Source: an uncultured Caulobacter sp. (GTDB lineage: Bacteria; Pseudomonadota; Alphaproteobacteria; Caulobacterales; Caulobacteraceae). From it: a stretch of DNA of 32,280 nt. The notes under the pieces were generated by a model. That model saw only the letters and a program-made list of their open reading frames with translations. It was not told the origin of the DNA and did not search any database. The stretch spans positions 1 through 32,280 of the forward strand of contig CALALX010000048.1 of NCBI GenBank assembly GCA_937925635.1, written 5' to 3'. The position numbers and the translations under genes are program-made. This document shows positions 22,529 through 30,378 of this stretch, one piece after another. How positions within the stretch are numbered: the stretch's first letter is position 1; each line of letters starts with the position of its first letter.

Positions 22529-22606
22529 GAAAAGGGGGACAGTCACTCATTTCCAGCGGAACGTCGGCCTCGGCGTACTGGAAATGACTGACTGTCCCCC
22601 TTTTCC
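22528..22606. repeat. Near-perfect 29-bp inverted repeat (GGGGGACAGTCA family)
   Basis: The 29-base arms at 22528-22556 and 22578-22606 match at 28 of 29 positions around a 21-base spacer; each arm reads GGAAAAGGGGGACAGTCA inward and continues with a CATTTCCAG end. The sequence resembles a repeat I recall being widespread in proteobacterial intergenic regions and linked to REP-associated tyrosine transposases. No such transposase is in this window. Read as RNA it is a long stem ending in a CCCCCTTTTCC strand, so it probably also terminates the peroxidase transcript. Confidence 0.8.
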
Positions 22607-22687
22607 TCCGAAGCCTCACAAGGGTTTCACTTGAGAAGCAAAGGCCCGTTCGCCAGAGTCCTGCATGAAGTCCGGGGTCTGCGAGAC

Positions 22688-23815
22688 GTGTTGTCGAGAC
22701 GGTTGATGTTGGGCGGTTCCGCCGCCCTCGCCGCGGGCGTGACCGCGCGCCCGGCGCTGGCTGTCGGCGCCGGCGCGCCCGGCGTGGCGACCGCGCGGGA
22801 CATCGTCCATGGCCTGTTGGCCGAGACGCGCGCGCCGTCGATGTCGGCCGCCGTCAGCCGGGGCGGCCGGATCGTCTGGGCCGAGGCCTTCGGCTACGCG
22901 GACCTGGAGCAGCACCTGCCGGCGACGATCGCGGGCCGCTATCGCCTGGCCAGCGTGTCGAAACTGATCGCCGGCGTCACCGCCGCCAGACTGGCCGAGC
23001 GGGGGGCGATCGACCTCGACCGACCCATAGGCCGCTACCGGCCCACGCTGCCGGAGACGCACCACCGGACCACGCTGCGCCAGCTGCTGGCTCACACCGG
23101 CGGGGTGCGCCACTACATCCCGCGCGACTATGACCCGCACGCGCCGGGCGGACCGATCGACTACCGCCTCTATCGGAGCACCGAGGACGCCCTGGCGGTG
23201 TTCATCCACGACCCGCTGGTCTCAGTTCCCGGCGAGGCTTTCAACTACAGCACCTTCGGCTACACCCTGGCCTCGGCGGTGATGGAGTCGGCGACCGGCC
23301 AGGCCTTTCCCGACCTGGTCGCCCGGGAGCTGGTCGCGCCGCTCGGCCTGCCCAGCCTGCTGCCGGAGGTCATGAGCGCCCCGATCCCGGAGCGGGTGGC
23401 CTGCTACCAGGTCCGCCAGGCGACCGGCGAGGTGTTCCGCGCCCCGGCCATCAACCCGGCCTACAAATGGGCGGGCGGCGGCTATGTCGGCACGGCGTCC
23501 GACATCGCCCGCTTCTGCACCGGCTTCCTGGCCGAAGGCTTCCTCGACCCGACCACGCGGCGGGCGGTGTTCACGCCGGTTCCGCCGACGCGGAACGCCG
23601 CGCCGGTGCAGGTCGGCATGGCCTGGCGGATCGACCGCGACGCCGCCGGTCGCCTGCGCGGCCACCACGCCGGCAGCATCGCCGGCGGCCGCTCGATCGC
23701 CCTGCTGCTGCCCGAGGAGGACCTGGCGGTGGTGGTGCTGTCCAACCTCAGCGACCTGCCGGTGGACCCGCTATCGCCGGCCCAGCGCATCGCCGAGGCA
23801 TTTCTGACCGCCTGA
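22688..23815 (+). CDS. Tat-exported serine hydrolase, LACTB/beta-lactamase class C-like
   Basis: This is a periplasmic serine hydrolase of the beta-lactamase/D-alanyl-D-alanine peptidase fold. I place the start at GTG 22688, which gives a compact twin-arginine signal (LSRRLMLGG then SAALAAGVTARPALA); a TTG start at 22631 would add 19 residues and cannot be excluded. Catalytic SVSK (Ser-x-x-Lys in YRLASVSKLIAG), the second motif NYSTFGYTL, LLAHTGGVRHY, and a third-motif equivalent HHAGSIAGG are present. The LAHTGG-RHY and YSTFGYTL strings are closer to LACTB-type peptidases than to AmpC, so it is more likely a peptidase or esterase than a resistance enzyme. Confidence 0.88.
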   Translation: MLSRRLMLGGSAALAAGVTARPALAVGAGAPGVATARDIVHGLLAETRAPSMSAAVSRGGRIVWAEAFGYADLEQHLPATIAGRYRLASVSKLIAGVTAARLAERGAIDLDRPIGRYRPTLPETHHRTTLRQLLAHTGGVRHYIPRDYDPHAPGGPIDYRLYRSTEDALAVFIHDPLVSVPGEAFNYSTFGYTLASAVMESATGQAFPDLVARELVAPLGLPSLLPEVMSAPIPERVACYQVRQATGEVFRAPAINPAYKWAGGGYVGTASDIARFCTGFLAEGFLDPTTRRAVFTPVPPTRNAAPVQVGMAWRIDRDAAGRLRGHHAGSIAGGRSIALLLPEEDLAVVVLSNLSDLPVDPLSPAQRIAEAFLTA

Positions 23816-23918
23816 GCCCGCGAAAGTCCGGGGCGCGCGCAAGGTTCCTGTATCGGAGCGGCGGAGCGGCGGTTAGAATTACCACCTCCCCGAACCGCAA
23901 TCCGAGATCCGCCTTACC

Positions 23919-25784
23919 ATGCCCGCACTTCGCTCGCGCACATCGACCCACGGCCGCAACATGGCCGGCGCCCGCGGCCTGTGGCGCGCCACCGGCATGA
24001 AGGACAGCGATTTCGGCAAGCCGATCATCGCGGTGGCCAACAGCTTCACCCAGTTCGTGCCCGGCCACGTGCACCTGAAGGACCTCGGCCAGCTGGTCGC
24101 CCGCGAGATCGAGGCGGCCGGCGGCGTGGCCAAGGAGTTCAACACCATCGCCGTCGACGACGGCATCGCGATGGGCCACGGCGGGATGCTCTATTCCCTG
24201 CCCAGCCGGGAGCTGATCGCCGACAGCGTCGAGTACATGGTCAACGCCCACTGCGCCGACGCCCTGGTCTGCATCTCCAACTGCGACAAGATCACGCCCG
24301 GCATGCTGATGGCCGCCATGCGCCTCAACATCCCGGTGGTATTCGTCTCGGGCGGGCCGATGGAGGCGGGCAAGGTCCAGGTGAAGGGCGCCGTGCGCAA
24401 GGTCGACCTGATCGACGCCATGATCGTCGCCGGCGATGACCACTACAGCGACGAGGAGGTCGCGGCCGTCGAGCGCTCCGCCTGCCCGACCTGCGGTTCC
24501 TGCTCCGGGATGTTCACGGCCAACTCGATGAACTGCCTCACCGAGGCCCTGGGTCTGTCGCTGCCCGGCAACGGCTCGGTGCTGGCCACCCACGCCGACC
24601 GCGAAGCCCTGTTCAAGGAAGCCGGCCGGCTGATCGTGGATCTGACCCAGCGCTGGTACGAACAGGAGGATCCCACCGCCCTGCCGCGCGGGATCGCCAC
24701 GCGGGCGGCGTTCGAGAACGCCATGAGCCTGGACATCGCCATGGGCGGTTCGACCAACACCGTGCTCCACCTGCTGGCCGCGGCCCAGGAGGGCGGGGTC
24801 GACTTCGGCATGGCCGACATCGACCGCCTGTCCCGCCGCGTGCCCTGCCTGTGCAAGGTCGCCCCGGCCAAGAACGACGTCCACATGGAGGATGTGCATA
24901 GGGCGGGCGGCGTCATGGCCATCCTCGGCGAACTGGAGCGCGGCGGCCTGATCGACGCGACACAGCCGACCGTGCACGCCGCGACCCTGGGCGAGGCGCT
25001 GTCGCGCTGGGACATCGGCCGCACCAACAGCCAGGTGGCCCGCGACCTGTTCAGCGCCGCGCCGGGCGGCGTGCCGACCCAGGTCGCCTTCAGCCAGGCC
25101 TCGCGCTGGGAAGAGCTCGACACCGATCGTGAGGCGGGCGTCATCCGCTCGGTCGACCATCCGTTCTCCAAGGACGGCGGCCTGGCGGTGCTGTTCGGCA
25201 ACCTCGCGCCCGAGGGCTGCATCGTGAAGACCGCCGGGGTCGACGAGTCGATCCTGACCTTCCGGGGCCAGGCCCGCGTCTACGAGAGCCAGGACGATGC
25301 GGTCAGCGGCATCCTGACCGGCAAAGTCAAGGCCGGCGACGTGGTGGTCATCCGCTATGAGGGACCCAAGGGCGGGCCCGGCATGCAGGAGATGCTCTAT
25401 CCGACCAGCTACCTGAAATCGAAGGGCCTGGGCGCGGCCTGCGCCCTGATCACCGATGGACGCTTCTCCGGCGGGACCTCGGGCCTGTCGATCGGCCATG
25501 TCTCGCCGGAAGCCGGCGAGGGCGGCCTGATCGCGCTGGTCGAGACCGGCGACTCGATCCTGATCGACATCCCCAATCGCGGCATCACCCTGGAGGTGTC
25601 CGACGCCGTGCTCGGCGAGCGCCGCGCCGCCCAGCTGGCCCGGGGCAAGGACGCTTTCAAGCCGCGCGATCGCCAGCGCGAGGTCAGCCCGGCCCTGCGC
25701 GCCTACGCCGCCATGACCACCAACGCGGCCCGCGGCGCGGTCCGGGACGTGAGCCAGGTCGAGGCGCCGGGCCGGACGGCCTAA
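23919..25784 (+). CDS. ilvD: Dihydroxy-acid dehydratase
   Basis: It dehydrates 2,3-dihydroxy-isovalerate and 2,3-dihydroxy-3-methylvalerate, the third common step of valine and isoleucine synthesis, in the cytoplasm. It is 621 residues, against 616 in E. coli. Iron-sulfur ligands stand at the E. coli positions: Cys122 in ISNCDKITPGM and Cys195 in CPTCGSCSGMFTANSMNCL; Asp81 and Lys124 metal ligands are kept, and SDGRFSGGTSG-like TDGRFSGGTSGLSIGHVSPEA is near the C-terminus. ATG 23919 gives the family's normal N-terminus. No leader peptide or attenuator was seen upstream. The stop overlaps the stop of the convergent EF-hand gene (CTAA). Confidence 0.97.
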   Translation: MPALRSRTSTHGRNMAGARGLWRATGMKDSDFGKPIIAVANSFTQFVPGHVHLKDLGQLVAREIEAAGGVAKEFNTIAVDDGIAMGHGGMLYSLPSRELIADSVEYMVNAHCADALVCISNCDKITPGMLMAAMRLNIPVVFVSGGPMEAGKVQVKGAVRKVDLIDAMIVAGDDHYSDEEVAAVERSACPTCGSCSGMFTANSMNCLTEALGLSLPGNGSVLATHADREALFKEAGRLIVDLTQRWYEQEDPTALPRGIATRAAFENAMSLDIAMGGSTNTVLHLLAAAQEGGVDFGMADIDRLSRRVPCLCKVAPAKNDVHMEDVHRAGGVMAILGELERGGLIDATQPTVHAATLGEALSRWDIGRTNSQVARDLFSAAPGGVPTQVAFSQASRWEELDTDREAGVIRSVDHPFSKDGGLAVLFGNLAPEGCIVKTAGVDESILTFRGQARVYESQDDAVSGILTGKVKAGDVVVIRYEGPKGGPGMQEMLYPTSYLKSKGLGAACALITDGRFSGGTSGLSIGHVSPEAGEGGLIALVETGDSILIDIPNRGITLEVSDAVLGERRAAQLARGKDAFKPRDRQREVSPALRAYAAMTTNAARGAVRDVSQVEAPGRTA

Positions 25785-26131
25785 TCGTCCCGAGCGTCCT
25801 TGCGGATGCCGGCTTCGATCGACTTCTCGAATTCGCTGGCGTTGGCGGGCGGATCGCCCGCGGCGGTCGTTTCGTTCGGCTGACTCCCTGGACCGCCCAG
25901 GATGATGGTCGTGTCGCCGCTGGCCTTTGGCGCGGCGACGCCGATGGTCGGCGGCTGGTCGCGGACCCCGGCCGCCTTCATCGCCAGATAGTCGGCCTTC
26001 TCGTCCTCGGTGACGACGCCGTCCCGGTCGGCGTCGGCCGGGTTGAGCAGGATCGATGGGGCGGTCTGGGCCATGCCCGCGGCCGGAACCAGGAGGGCGA
26101 ACAGGGCGACTGCGATCGCGGACTTCATCAT
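25781..26131 (-). CDS. Small periplasmic protein with one EF-hand
   Basis: This is a 116-residue exported protein: a Sec signal peptide (about 1-21, ending GMAQ) and one canonical calcium loop, DADRDGVVTEDE (about 33-44), which keeps every D-x-D-x-D-G and the final Glu. The rest is Pro-, Gly- and Thr-rich and probably flexible, with a charged helical tail (EFEKSIEAGIRKDARDD). A single EF-hand usually works as a dimer or as a structural calcium site. GGGGAG lies about five bases before ATG 26131. It lies 46 bases downstream of the NnrU gene on the same strand. No specific role can be assigned. Confidence 0.75.
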   Translation of the reverse strand: MMKSAIAVALFALLVPAAGMAQTAPSILLNPADADRDGVVTEDEKADYLAMKAAGVRDQPPTIGVAAPKASGDTTIILGGPGSQPNETTAAGDPPANASEFEKSIEAGIRKDARDD

Positions 26132-26177
26132 GGAGACTCCCCAGAATGAGGCAGCATCGCGCCGCCGGGTCTCGCGA

Positions 26178-26864
26178 TCAAGCCAGGGGCGAGACGCCGA
26201 ACAGGAAGCGATGGCCGTAGAGCAATCCGGCCCAGACGACGACCGCCAGCACGATCCGCCACCAGCCGATCTCGCCCAGCGACAGCTTCTGCTTTCCGGT
26301 CAGGATGGCGCCGAACGGCAGGTTGGACGTCTGGGCGGCGAAGCCGTCCCAGGTCGCGCCAAGCGCCTTCTTCCGCTTGGCGTCGATGCTGGCCGTGCCG
26401 AAGAGCGCCAGCGCCAGCATGGCGCCGAACAGGATCAGGCTCGGCGTGTCGCCGTTGGCCAGCAGGTGCGCCAGGCTCCAGATCGCGACGCCCCACAGGA
26501 ACGGATGGCGGGTGATGCGAAGCATGCCCTTCACGGCGTCGGGCCGATTCAACGCACCCTCCTGCTTCACGCTCGTAGGATTGGGCGTGGTCAATCCGGG
26601 CACGACGAGGAGCAGGGACATGAGCATCAGCAGGATCGCCGCGTGACGCGCGCCGGCGCCCGCGTCCCAGAAGACCTCTCCGGTTCCGCGCGCGTCGCCA
26701 TAGGCCATCGACAGCCAGACGATGCCGCCCACCGAGGCCAGCGAGAACAGGCCCATGTAGGCGCCTTCGCCGATGACCCCGACGATGGCCCCGCGCAGGG
26801 CGGTGCCGGAGACGAGCAGGTGCAGCAGCACGAAAAAGGCCGCCGCGGCGATCAGCAGGGTCAT
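26178..26864 (-). CDS. NnrU family membrane protein
   Basis: This is a 228-residue integral membrane protein of the NnrU family, related to methyltransferase-like NnrU/MddA/ICMT membrane proteins and first linked to nitric oxide metabolism in Rhodobacter; its real role is unsettled. Six or so hydrophobic segments are visible. The family landmark GMLRITRHPFLWGVAIWSLAHLLANGD (about 115-140) and DAKRKKALGATWDGFAAQTSNLPFGAI in the C-terminal half are intact. GGAGAG precedes ATG 26864. No denitrification genes are nearby. Confidence 0.88.
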   Translation of the reverse strand: MTLLIAAAAFFVLLHLLVSGTALRGAIVGVIGEGAYMGLFSLASVGGIVWLSMAYGDARGTGEVFWDAGAGARHAAILLMLMSLLLVVPGLTTPNPTSVKQEGALNRPDAVKGMLRITRHPFLWGVAIWSLAHLLANGDTPSLILFGAMLALALFGTASIDAKRKKALGATWDGFAAQTSNLPFGAILTGKQKLSLGEIGWWRIVLAVVVWAGLLYGHRFLFGVSPLA

Positions 26865-26918
26865 GTCATCTCTCCCGACGTGATGAGACGGGGAGGGTGC
26901 GCCTGTCGATTTACGCTG

Positions 26919-27623
26919 TCAATTATCCCGTTCGTCGTCGGGATCGGCGTCGAAGTCGAACTCCGGCTCGCCGTCCCAGGGCGCTCCTTCGTCGTCGTCC
27001 ACCGGGGCTGCGGCCGGGCGGGGCTGCTGCGCCGGGCGCGGCGGGGCCGCTGCGACGGCGGGCGGCTGGGCCACGATGGGGGGCGGCGGCGCGGGCCGAG
27101 CGGGGCGGCGGACGATGGCCTCGATGCGCGCCAGCCAGCGGTTGGCCTCGCCGATCGCCGCGCGCGGCGACCAGTCGTCGCGCCGCGCCTCGTCGCCGCG
27201 CAGCCAGAGGTCCAGTTCGAAGTCGGGGTTGCGGGGATCGTCGAAGACCAGCCGCAAGGTGATCTGGTCGGCGGAGGAGACGGACTGCTCAAGGGCCCGG
27301 CGCGGCTCTCCCCGCCACGCCTTGGCCGTCACCTGACCGTCGATGATCAACTCGGCGCCGGTCACCTCGTCGATGCGATAGAGCAGACACCAATCGCCTC
27401 GATTCCAGGCCACCGCCAGCAGCCCGGAGGCGAACGAGAAGCCGGCGCCCCGGCCACGCCCCCGGGCCACCACCATGGCCTCCGGTTCGCTCTTCAGGAC
27501 ATTGCGCAGCGCGCGGCGGATGCGGCGCTCGTCGTTAAGCCACCAGAGCGCCAGGCTGCCGACGAACGTCACCGCCGTGCCTGCCAGGCCCAGCATCATC
27601 AGCAGCCGCCACATGTCCGTCAT
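26919..27623 (-). CDS. Membrane-anchored hypothetical protein with Pro/Ala-rich acidic tail
   Basis: No family is recognised. The 234-residue protein begins at ATG 27623; the open frame runs on upstream but without coding character. One transmembrane helix (about 7-29) anchors a globular domain (about 35-165) that has WCLLYRIDEVTGAELIIDG and LRLVFDDPRNPDFELDLWLRGDE, an all-beta-looking stretch. A Pro/Ala/Gln-rich linker (about 170-200) and a strongly acidic tail (EFDFDADPDDERDN) follow. The tail makes it look like a scaffold or adaptor. The small ORF at 27656-27796 lies just upstream on the same strand, so both may be one transcript controlled by the operators beyond it. Confidence 0.7.
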   Translation of the reverse strand: MTDMWRLLMMLGLAGTAVTFVGSLALWWLNDERRIRRALRNVLKSEPEAMVVARGRGRGAGFSFASGLLAVAWNRGDWCLLYRIDEVTGAELIIDGQVTAKAWRGEPRRALEQSVSSADQITLRLVFDDPRNPDFELDLWLRGDEARRDDWSPRAAIGEANRWLARIEAIVRRPARPAPPPPIVAQPPAVAAAPPRPAQQPRPAAAPVDDDEGAPWDGEPEFDFDADPDDERDN

Positions 27624-27655
27624 GCGGCGAAGGCTAGCGGGAGTCAGGCTCCGCG

Positions 27656-27796
27656 TCAGCAGGCGCGCGCGCGGGGACGTCGGCGCCGGCTGAGCGCGGT
27701 CCGCCGGGCCTGCGAAACTGGCTCCGCCTTGGCGGCGGCGGAGAGGGCGGCGACGGCTTCGGCGATCGCAACCATGGCCTTGGGATGGACTTGCAT
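27656..27796 (-). CDS. Possible small protein of 46 residues
   Basis: An ATG at 27796 with GGAGAA six bases upstream opens a frame that starts MQVHPKAMVAIAEAVAALSA, an Ala-rich amphipathic helix, and ends in a very basic tail (RRRRPRARAC). It stops 32 bases before the membrane-anchored hypothetical gene. Placement right behind three palindromic operators, a good ribosome site and a regulated-leader position favour a real gene; the arginine-rich end could equally be chance in GC-rich DNA. No homologue is known to me. Confidence 0.4.
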   Translation of the reverse strand: MQVHPKAMVAIAEAVAALSAAAKAEPVSQARRTALSRRRRPRARAC

Positions 27797-27810
27797 GTCG
27801 TTCTCCGGAT

Positions 27811-27888
27811 GTAAGCAATCGCTCACTGTGAGCGCTCACTTACGTCGGAAATCGTGGCGAAATTGTGGCGTCGTGAGCGATTGCTCAC
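27811..27888. promoter_or_regulatory. Cluster of three 16-bp palindromic operator sites
   Basis: GTAAGCAATCGCTCAC (27811-27826), GTGAGCGCTCACTTAC (27828-27843) and GTGAGCGATTGCTCAC (27873-27888) share the half-site GTRAGC/GCTCAC. The first two abut, and the third is centred 45 bp further on, 15 bases before the EthD-like stop. They resemble binding sites of TetR-family regulators (GTGAGC-N4-GCTCAC). The first is 15 bases upstream of the small ORF start, so they should control the minus-strand genes below 27796. Confidence 0.65.
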
Positions 27889-27902
27889 AAATGGAGCGGG
27901 CG

Positions 27903-28274
27903 TCAGGCGGCGATGATCACCTTCTCCTCGCCCCACCAAAGCGGCGAGCGGGCAAGGTCGATGAAGCGCTTCTCGTCCTCGAGCAGCAGCCGGCCCGCGT
28001 CGCGCGCGGCCGGGTCATCGGCGGACTTCGCCATATCCTCGAAGCTGTCCCACCACAGCTGGGCGACCCCGTCGTACTGCTCGGGCCCGCCGCGTGAGCG
28101 ACGGGTGTCGGCGCTGACCTCGGGCGCGAAGCTGTGCAGCTGGACATAGCGTCGGATCCGCAGAGGCGCCTTCACGCTGACGACCAGAGGGCCGTGGATG
28201 TTCAGCCAGTAGTCCTGGAAGGCCTCGCGGCTCAGGTGCGGTAGGCGGACCAGGCAGAAGGTGAGCTTGATCAC
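27903..28274 (-). CDS. EthD-like / dimeric alpha-beta barrel protein
   Basis: This is a 123-residue protein with the EthD/ferredoxin-like dimeric barrel pattern: IKLTFCLVRLPHLSREAFQDYWLNIHGPLV (the conserved F-x-x-Y-W-x-x-x-H-G) and then AQLWWDSFEDMAKSADDPAARDAGRLLLEDEKRFIDL. Such proteins are small cytoplasmic helpers or enzymes in aromatic or ether breakdown; no pathway is indicated here. The start is GTG at 28274, overlapping the xthA stop by four bases (GTGA), so translation is probably coupled. The open frame extends into xthA by chance only. Confidence 0.8.
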   Translation of the reverse strand: MIKLTFCLVRLPHLSREAFQDYWLNIHGPLVVSVKAPLRIRRYVQLHSFAPEVSADTRRSRGGPEQYDGVAQLWWDSFEDMAKSADDPAARDAGRLLLEDEKRFIDLARSPLWWGEEKVIIAA

Positions 28275-29050
28275 AGGTCCAACTCCACCACCACCGGGAC
28301 ATGGTCGGAGGGCTTCTCTCCGCCGCGGACGTCGCGATGGATGTCGACCCGCTTCAAGCGGTCGGCCGCCTGGGGCGAGAGCAGGGCGTGGTCGATGCGG
28401 ATGCCGTTGTTCCGCGGCCAGGCGCCGGCCTGGTAGTCCCAGAAGGTGTAGCCGCCCGGAGCGCCGTCCGCCGCCATGTAGGCGTCGGTGAGTCCCAGAT
28501 TCTGCAGGGCGCGGTAGGCGGCCCGGCTCTCTGGCTGGAACAGCGCGTCGTTCAGCCAGTCCTTCGGCTTTTCGACATCCTGCTCGTCGGGGATGACATT
28601 GTAGTCGCCGGCGATGACCAGCGGCTCCTCGAAGGCCAGCAAGGCCTTGGCGTGGCGATGCAGGCGCTCCATCCAGCCCAGCTTGTAGGCGAACTTCTCC
28701 GTGCCGATCGGATTGCCGTTGGGCAGGTAGATGCCGACCATCCGAACCGGCGTCGGGCCGGAGACGACGGCCTCGATGTAGCGCGCCTGCTCGTCGCCGT
28801 CGTCGCCCGGGAGACCCTTGCGGACGTCCTCGAGCGGCGTCTTCGAGAGCATGGCGACGCCATTGTACGTCTTCTGGCCATGGACGGCGACGTTGTAGCC
28901 GAGCCGTTCGAAGGCCTCGGCCGGGAACTTCTCGTCGATGCACTTGATTTCCTGGAGCACGGCGACGTCGGGCGAGGCGGTCTCGAACCAGGCCAGCACA
29001 GTCTCCAGGCGAGCGTTGACCGAGTTCACATTCCAGGTGGCGAGTCGCAT
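28271..29050 (-). CDS. xthA: Exodeoxyribonuclease III
   Basis: This is an apurinic/apyrimidinic endonuclease and 3'-exonuclease for base-excision repair. It is 259 residues; E. coli Xth has 268. It keeps Asn7 (TWNVNS), the metal-binding Glu34 (LQEIK), TYNGVAMLSK, GIYLPNGNPIGT, GDYNVIP with catalytic Asp/Asn, and C-terminal RIDH and SDHVPV with the catalytic His. GGAG lies six bases before ATG 29050. The EthD-like gene overlaps its stop. A small membrane protein gene diverges 36 bases away. Confidence 0.96.
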   Translation of the reverse strand: MRLATWNVNSVNARLETVLAWFETASPDVAVLQEIKCIDEKFPAEAFERLGYNVAVHGQKTYNGVAMLSKTPLEDVRKGLPGDDGDEQARYIEAVVSGPTPVRMVGIYLPNGNPIGTEKFAYKLGWMERLHRHAKALLAFEEPLVIAGDYNVIPDEQDVEKPKDWLNDALFQPESRAAYRALQNLGLTDAYMAADGAPGGYTFWDYQAGAWPRNNGIRIDHALLSPQAADRLKRVDIHRDVRGGEKPSDHVPVVVELDL

Positions 29051-29086
29051 TGACGGCTCCGTTGCGAGGGCTGAAGGCTAAGAGCC

Positions 29087-29425
29087 ATGGCCAGGGGGCT
29101 CAAGACACTTGCGGAGCGCGACCAGCGCACGAGGTTCATCCTGTTGATCCTCGCGACGGCGGCGTGCGTCGGTCTGGCCCCGGTCGGGGCGGTGGGAACC
29201 CTGTTCTCGCCGCTGGTCTTCGACGATCGCGGAAACCTGCTCAACCCGCTGGCCTGGCTGGGCTTTTTCCTGATGATCACCTTCTGGATCGTCTGCCTGA
29301 TCGCGCCGTTCGTCGCCTGGGTCTATTGGCGGCGCAAGCGCGAACCGATGGCCTGGTCGGTGATGAGCGCCCCGCTGATCTGGGGGCTACTGACGGTCAT
29401 CGTCCTTCAGTTCATTCCGGGCTGA
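29087..29425 (+). CDS. Small hypothetical membrane protein
   Basis: This is a 112-residue protein with three probable transmembrane helices (about 18-42, 55-80, 90-110), short loops and a basic WRRKREP stretch between helices two and three. The N-terminus is basic (RGLKTLAERDQRTR) and likely cytoplasmic. No family is recognised. Codon use matches neighbouring genes. The last 19 bases overlap the end of the convergent hydrolase gene. It diverges from xthA. Confidence 0.65.
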   Translation: MARGLKTLAERDQRTRFILLILATAACVGLAPVGAVGTLFSPLVFDDRGNLLNPLAWLGFFLMITFWIVCLIAPFVAWVYWRRKREPMAWSVMSAPLIWGLLTVIVLQFIPG

Positions 29426-30357
29426 GAGGTCACGAAGCCGGCGATCGCCTCCACGACGCCTGGGGCCAGCGTCGGCGAGGGGGCGGCGTAGTTGGCCCGG
29501 GTCTCGGCGCGGTCGGTCGTGCCCGGCCGGAGGATGTGGTTGACGCCGCCGAGGATGACCATGGACGCGCGCGGCTGCGCCGCCTTGAGCGCCGCGGCGT
29601 CGGCGACGGTCACCTGGACATCCGCGTCGCCCTGCAGGATCAGCATCGGCTTCGTGACGCCGGCCGCCAGCCTGACCGGGTCCTGGCGGAACATCACGAT
29701 CAGGAAATCCTGCACCTGAGGCCGGAACAGGGCGAGCAGGCCGGGATGCATGCCGGCGACATCGACCTTGCGGCCCGCCTCCAGCTCGTCGATGGCGTGC
29801 ATGGCCTGCGGCAGCACCGGCGCGTTGGCCGGGTTGGCCTGCAGCTGTTCGCGCAGCACCGTTCCGAGGGGCCGGCCGGGCGCCGAGATCAGCACCAGCC
29901 CGCAGATGTCATCGTTCGCCTTGCCCCCGGCGATCAAGGCGACCAGTCCGCCTTCGCTGTGTCCGGCCAGCCAGACGCACTTGAGACCTGTGCGGGTCTT
30001 GAGGTCCCGCGCCCAGGCCGCGGCGTCCTCGGCGAGCATCTCCACCGTCACGGCGTTCGGATCGACGGCGAGCGAGGCGCTGCCGAACAGCCCACGCTTG
30101 TCCATGCGGAGGCTGGCGACGCCTTCGCCCGCCAACCCCTCGGCCAACACCCTGTAGGTCGCGCCGTTCACGCCAAGGGTGTTGTTTCCGTCGCGGTCGG
30201 TGGGGCCCGATCCGGGCAGGATGACGACCCCGGCCCTGGGCCTGCTCGCCGGCGCCAGCATGGTCGCCTTCAGGGTGACCGTCGGGGCCGCGATCTCCAC
30301 CTGGGTCTCGACGGGCGCCGCGGCGATGGCCGCGCTCATGAGCAGGACGGTCAGCAT
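29407..30357 (-). CDS. Exported alpha/beta-fold hydrolase
   Basis: This is a 316-residue alpha/beta hydrolase with a short Sec-type signal (MLTVLLMSAAIAAAP). Motifs: oxyanion region VVILPGSGPTDRDGNN, VASLRMDKRGLFGSA, nucleophile elbow GHSEGG (about 143-148), acid loop LILQGDADVQVTVAD and His in GGVNHILR. The PGSGPTDRDGN and DKRG strings are typical of the periplasmic YfhR/dienelactone-hydrolase-like group of proteobacteria. The substrate is unknown. The erpA gene lies just upstream on the same strand, 21 bases from its stop. Confidence 0.87.
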   Translation of the reverse strand: MLTVLLMSAAIAAAPVETQVEIAAPTVTLKATMLAPASRPRAGVVILPGSGPTDRDGNNTLGVNGATYRVLAEGLAGEGVASLRMDKRGLFGSASLAVDPNAVTVEMLAEDAAAWARDLKTRTGLKCVWLAGHSEGGLVALIAGGKANDDICGLVLISAPGRPLGTVLREQLQANPANAPVLPQAMHAIDELEAGRKVDVAGMHPGLLALFRPQVQDFLIVMFRQDPVRLAAGVTKPMLILQGDADVQVTVADAAALKAAQPRASMVILGGVNHILRPGTTDRAETRANYAAPSPTLAPGVVEAIAGFVTSQPGMN

Positions 30358-30378
30358 GCGGCGCCCCCGAACCGGTGG

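Noticed and set aside
22688..23815. A clinically relevant beta-lactamase
   Set aside because: The motifs fit LACTB-type serine hydrolases better; there is no clear KTG box.
23748..25499. 583-codon minus-strand frame opposite ilvD
   Set aside because: Antisense shadow of a certain gene; no domain or start signal.
26010..28097. 695-codon plus-strand frame over the NnrU and neighbouring minus-strand genes
   Set aside because: Composition is Arg/Gln/Gly/His-rich; it crosses four supported genes and the operator cluster.
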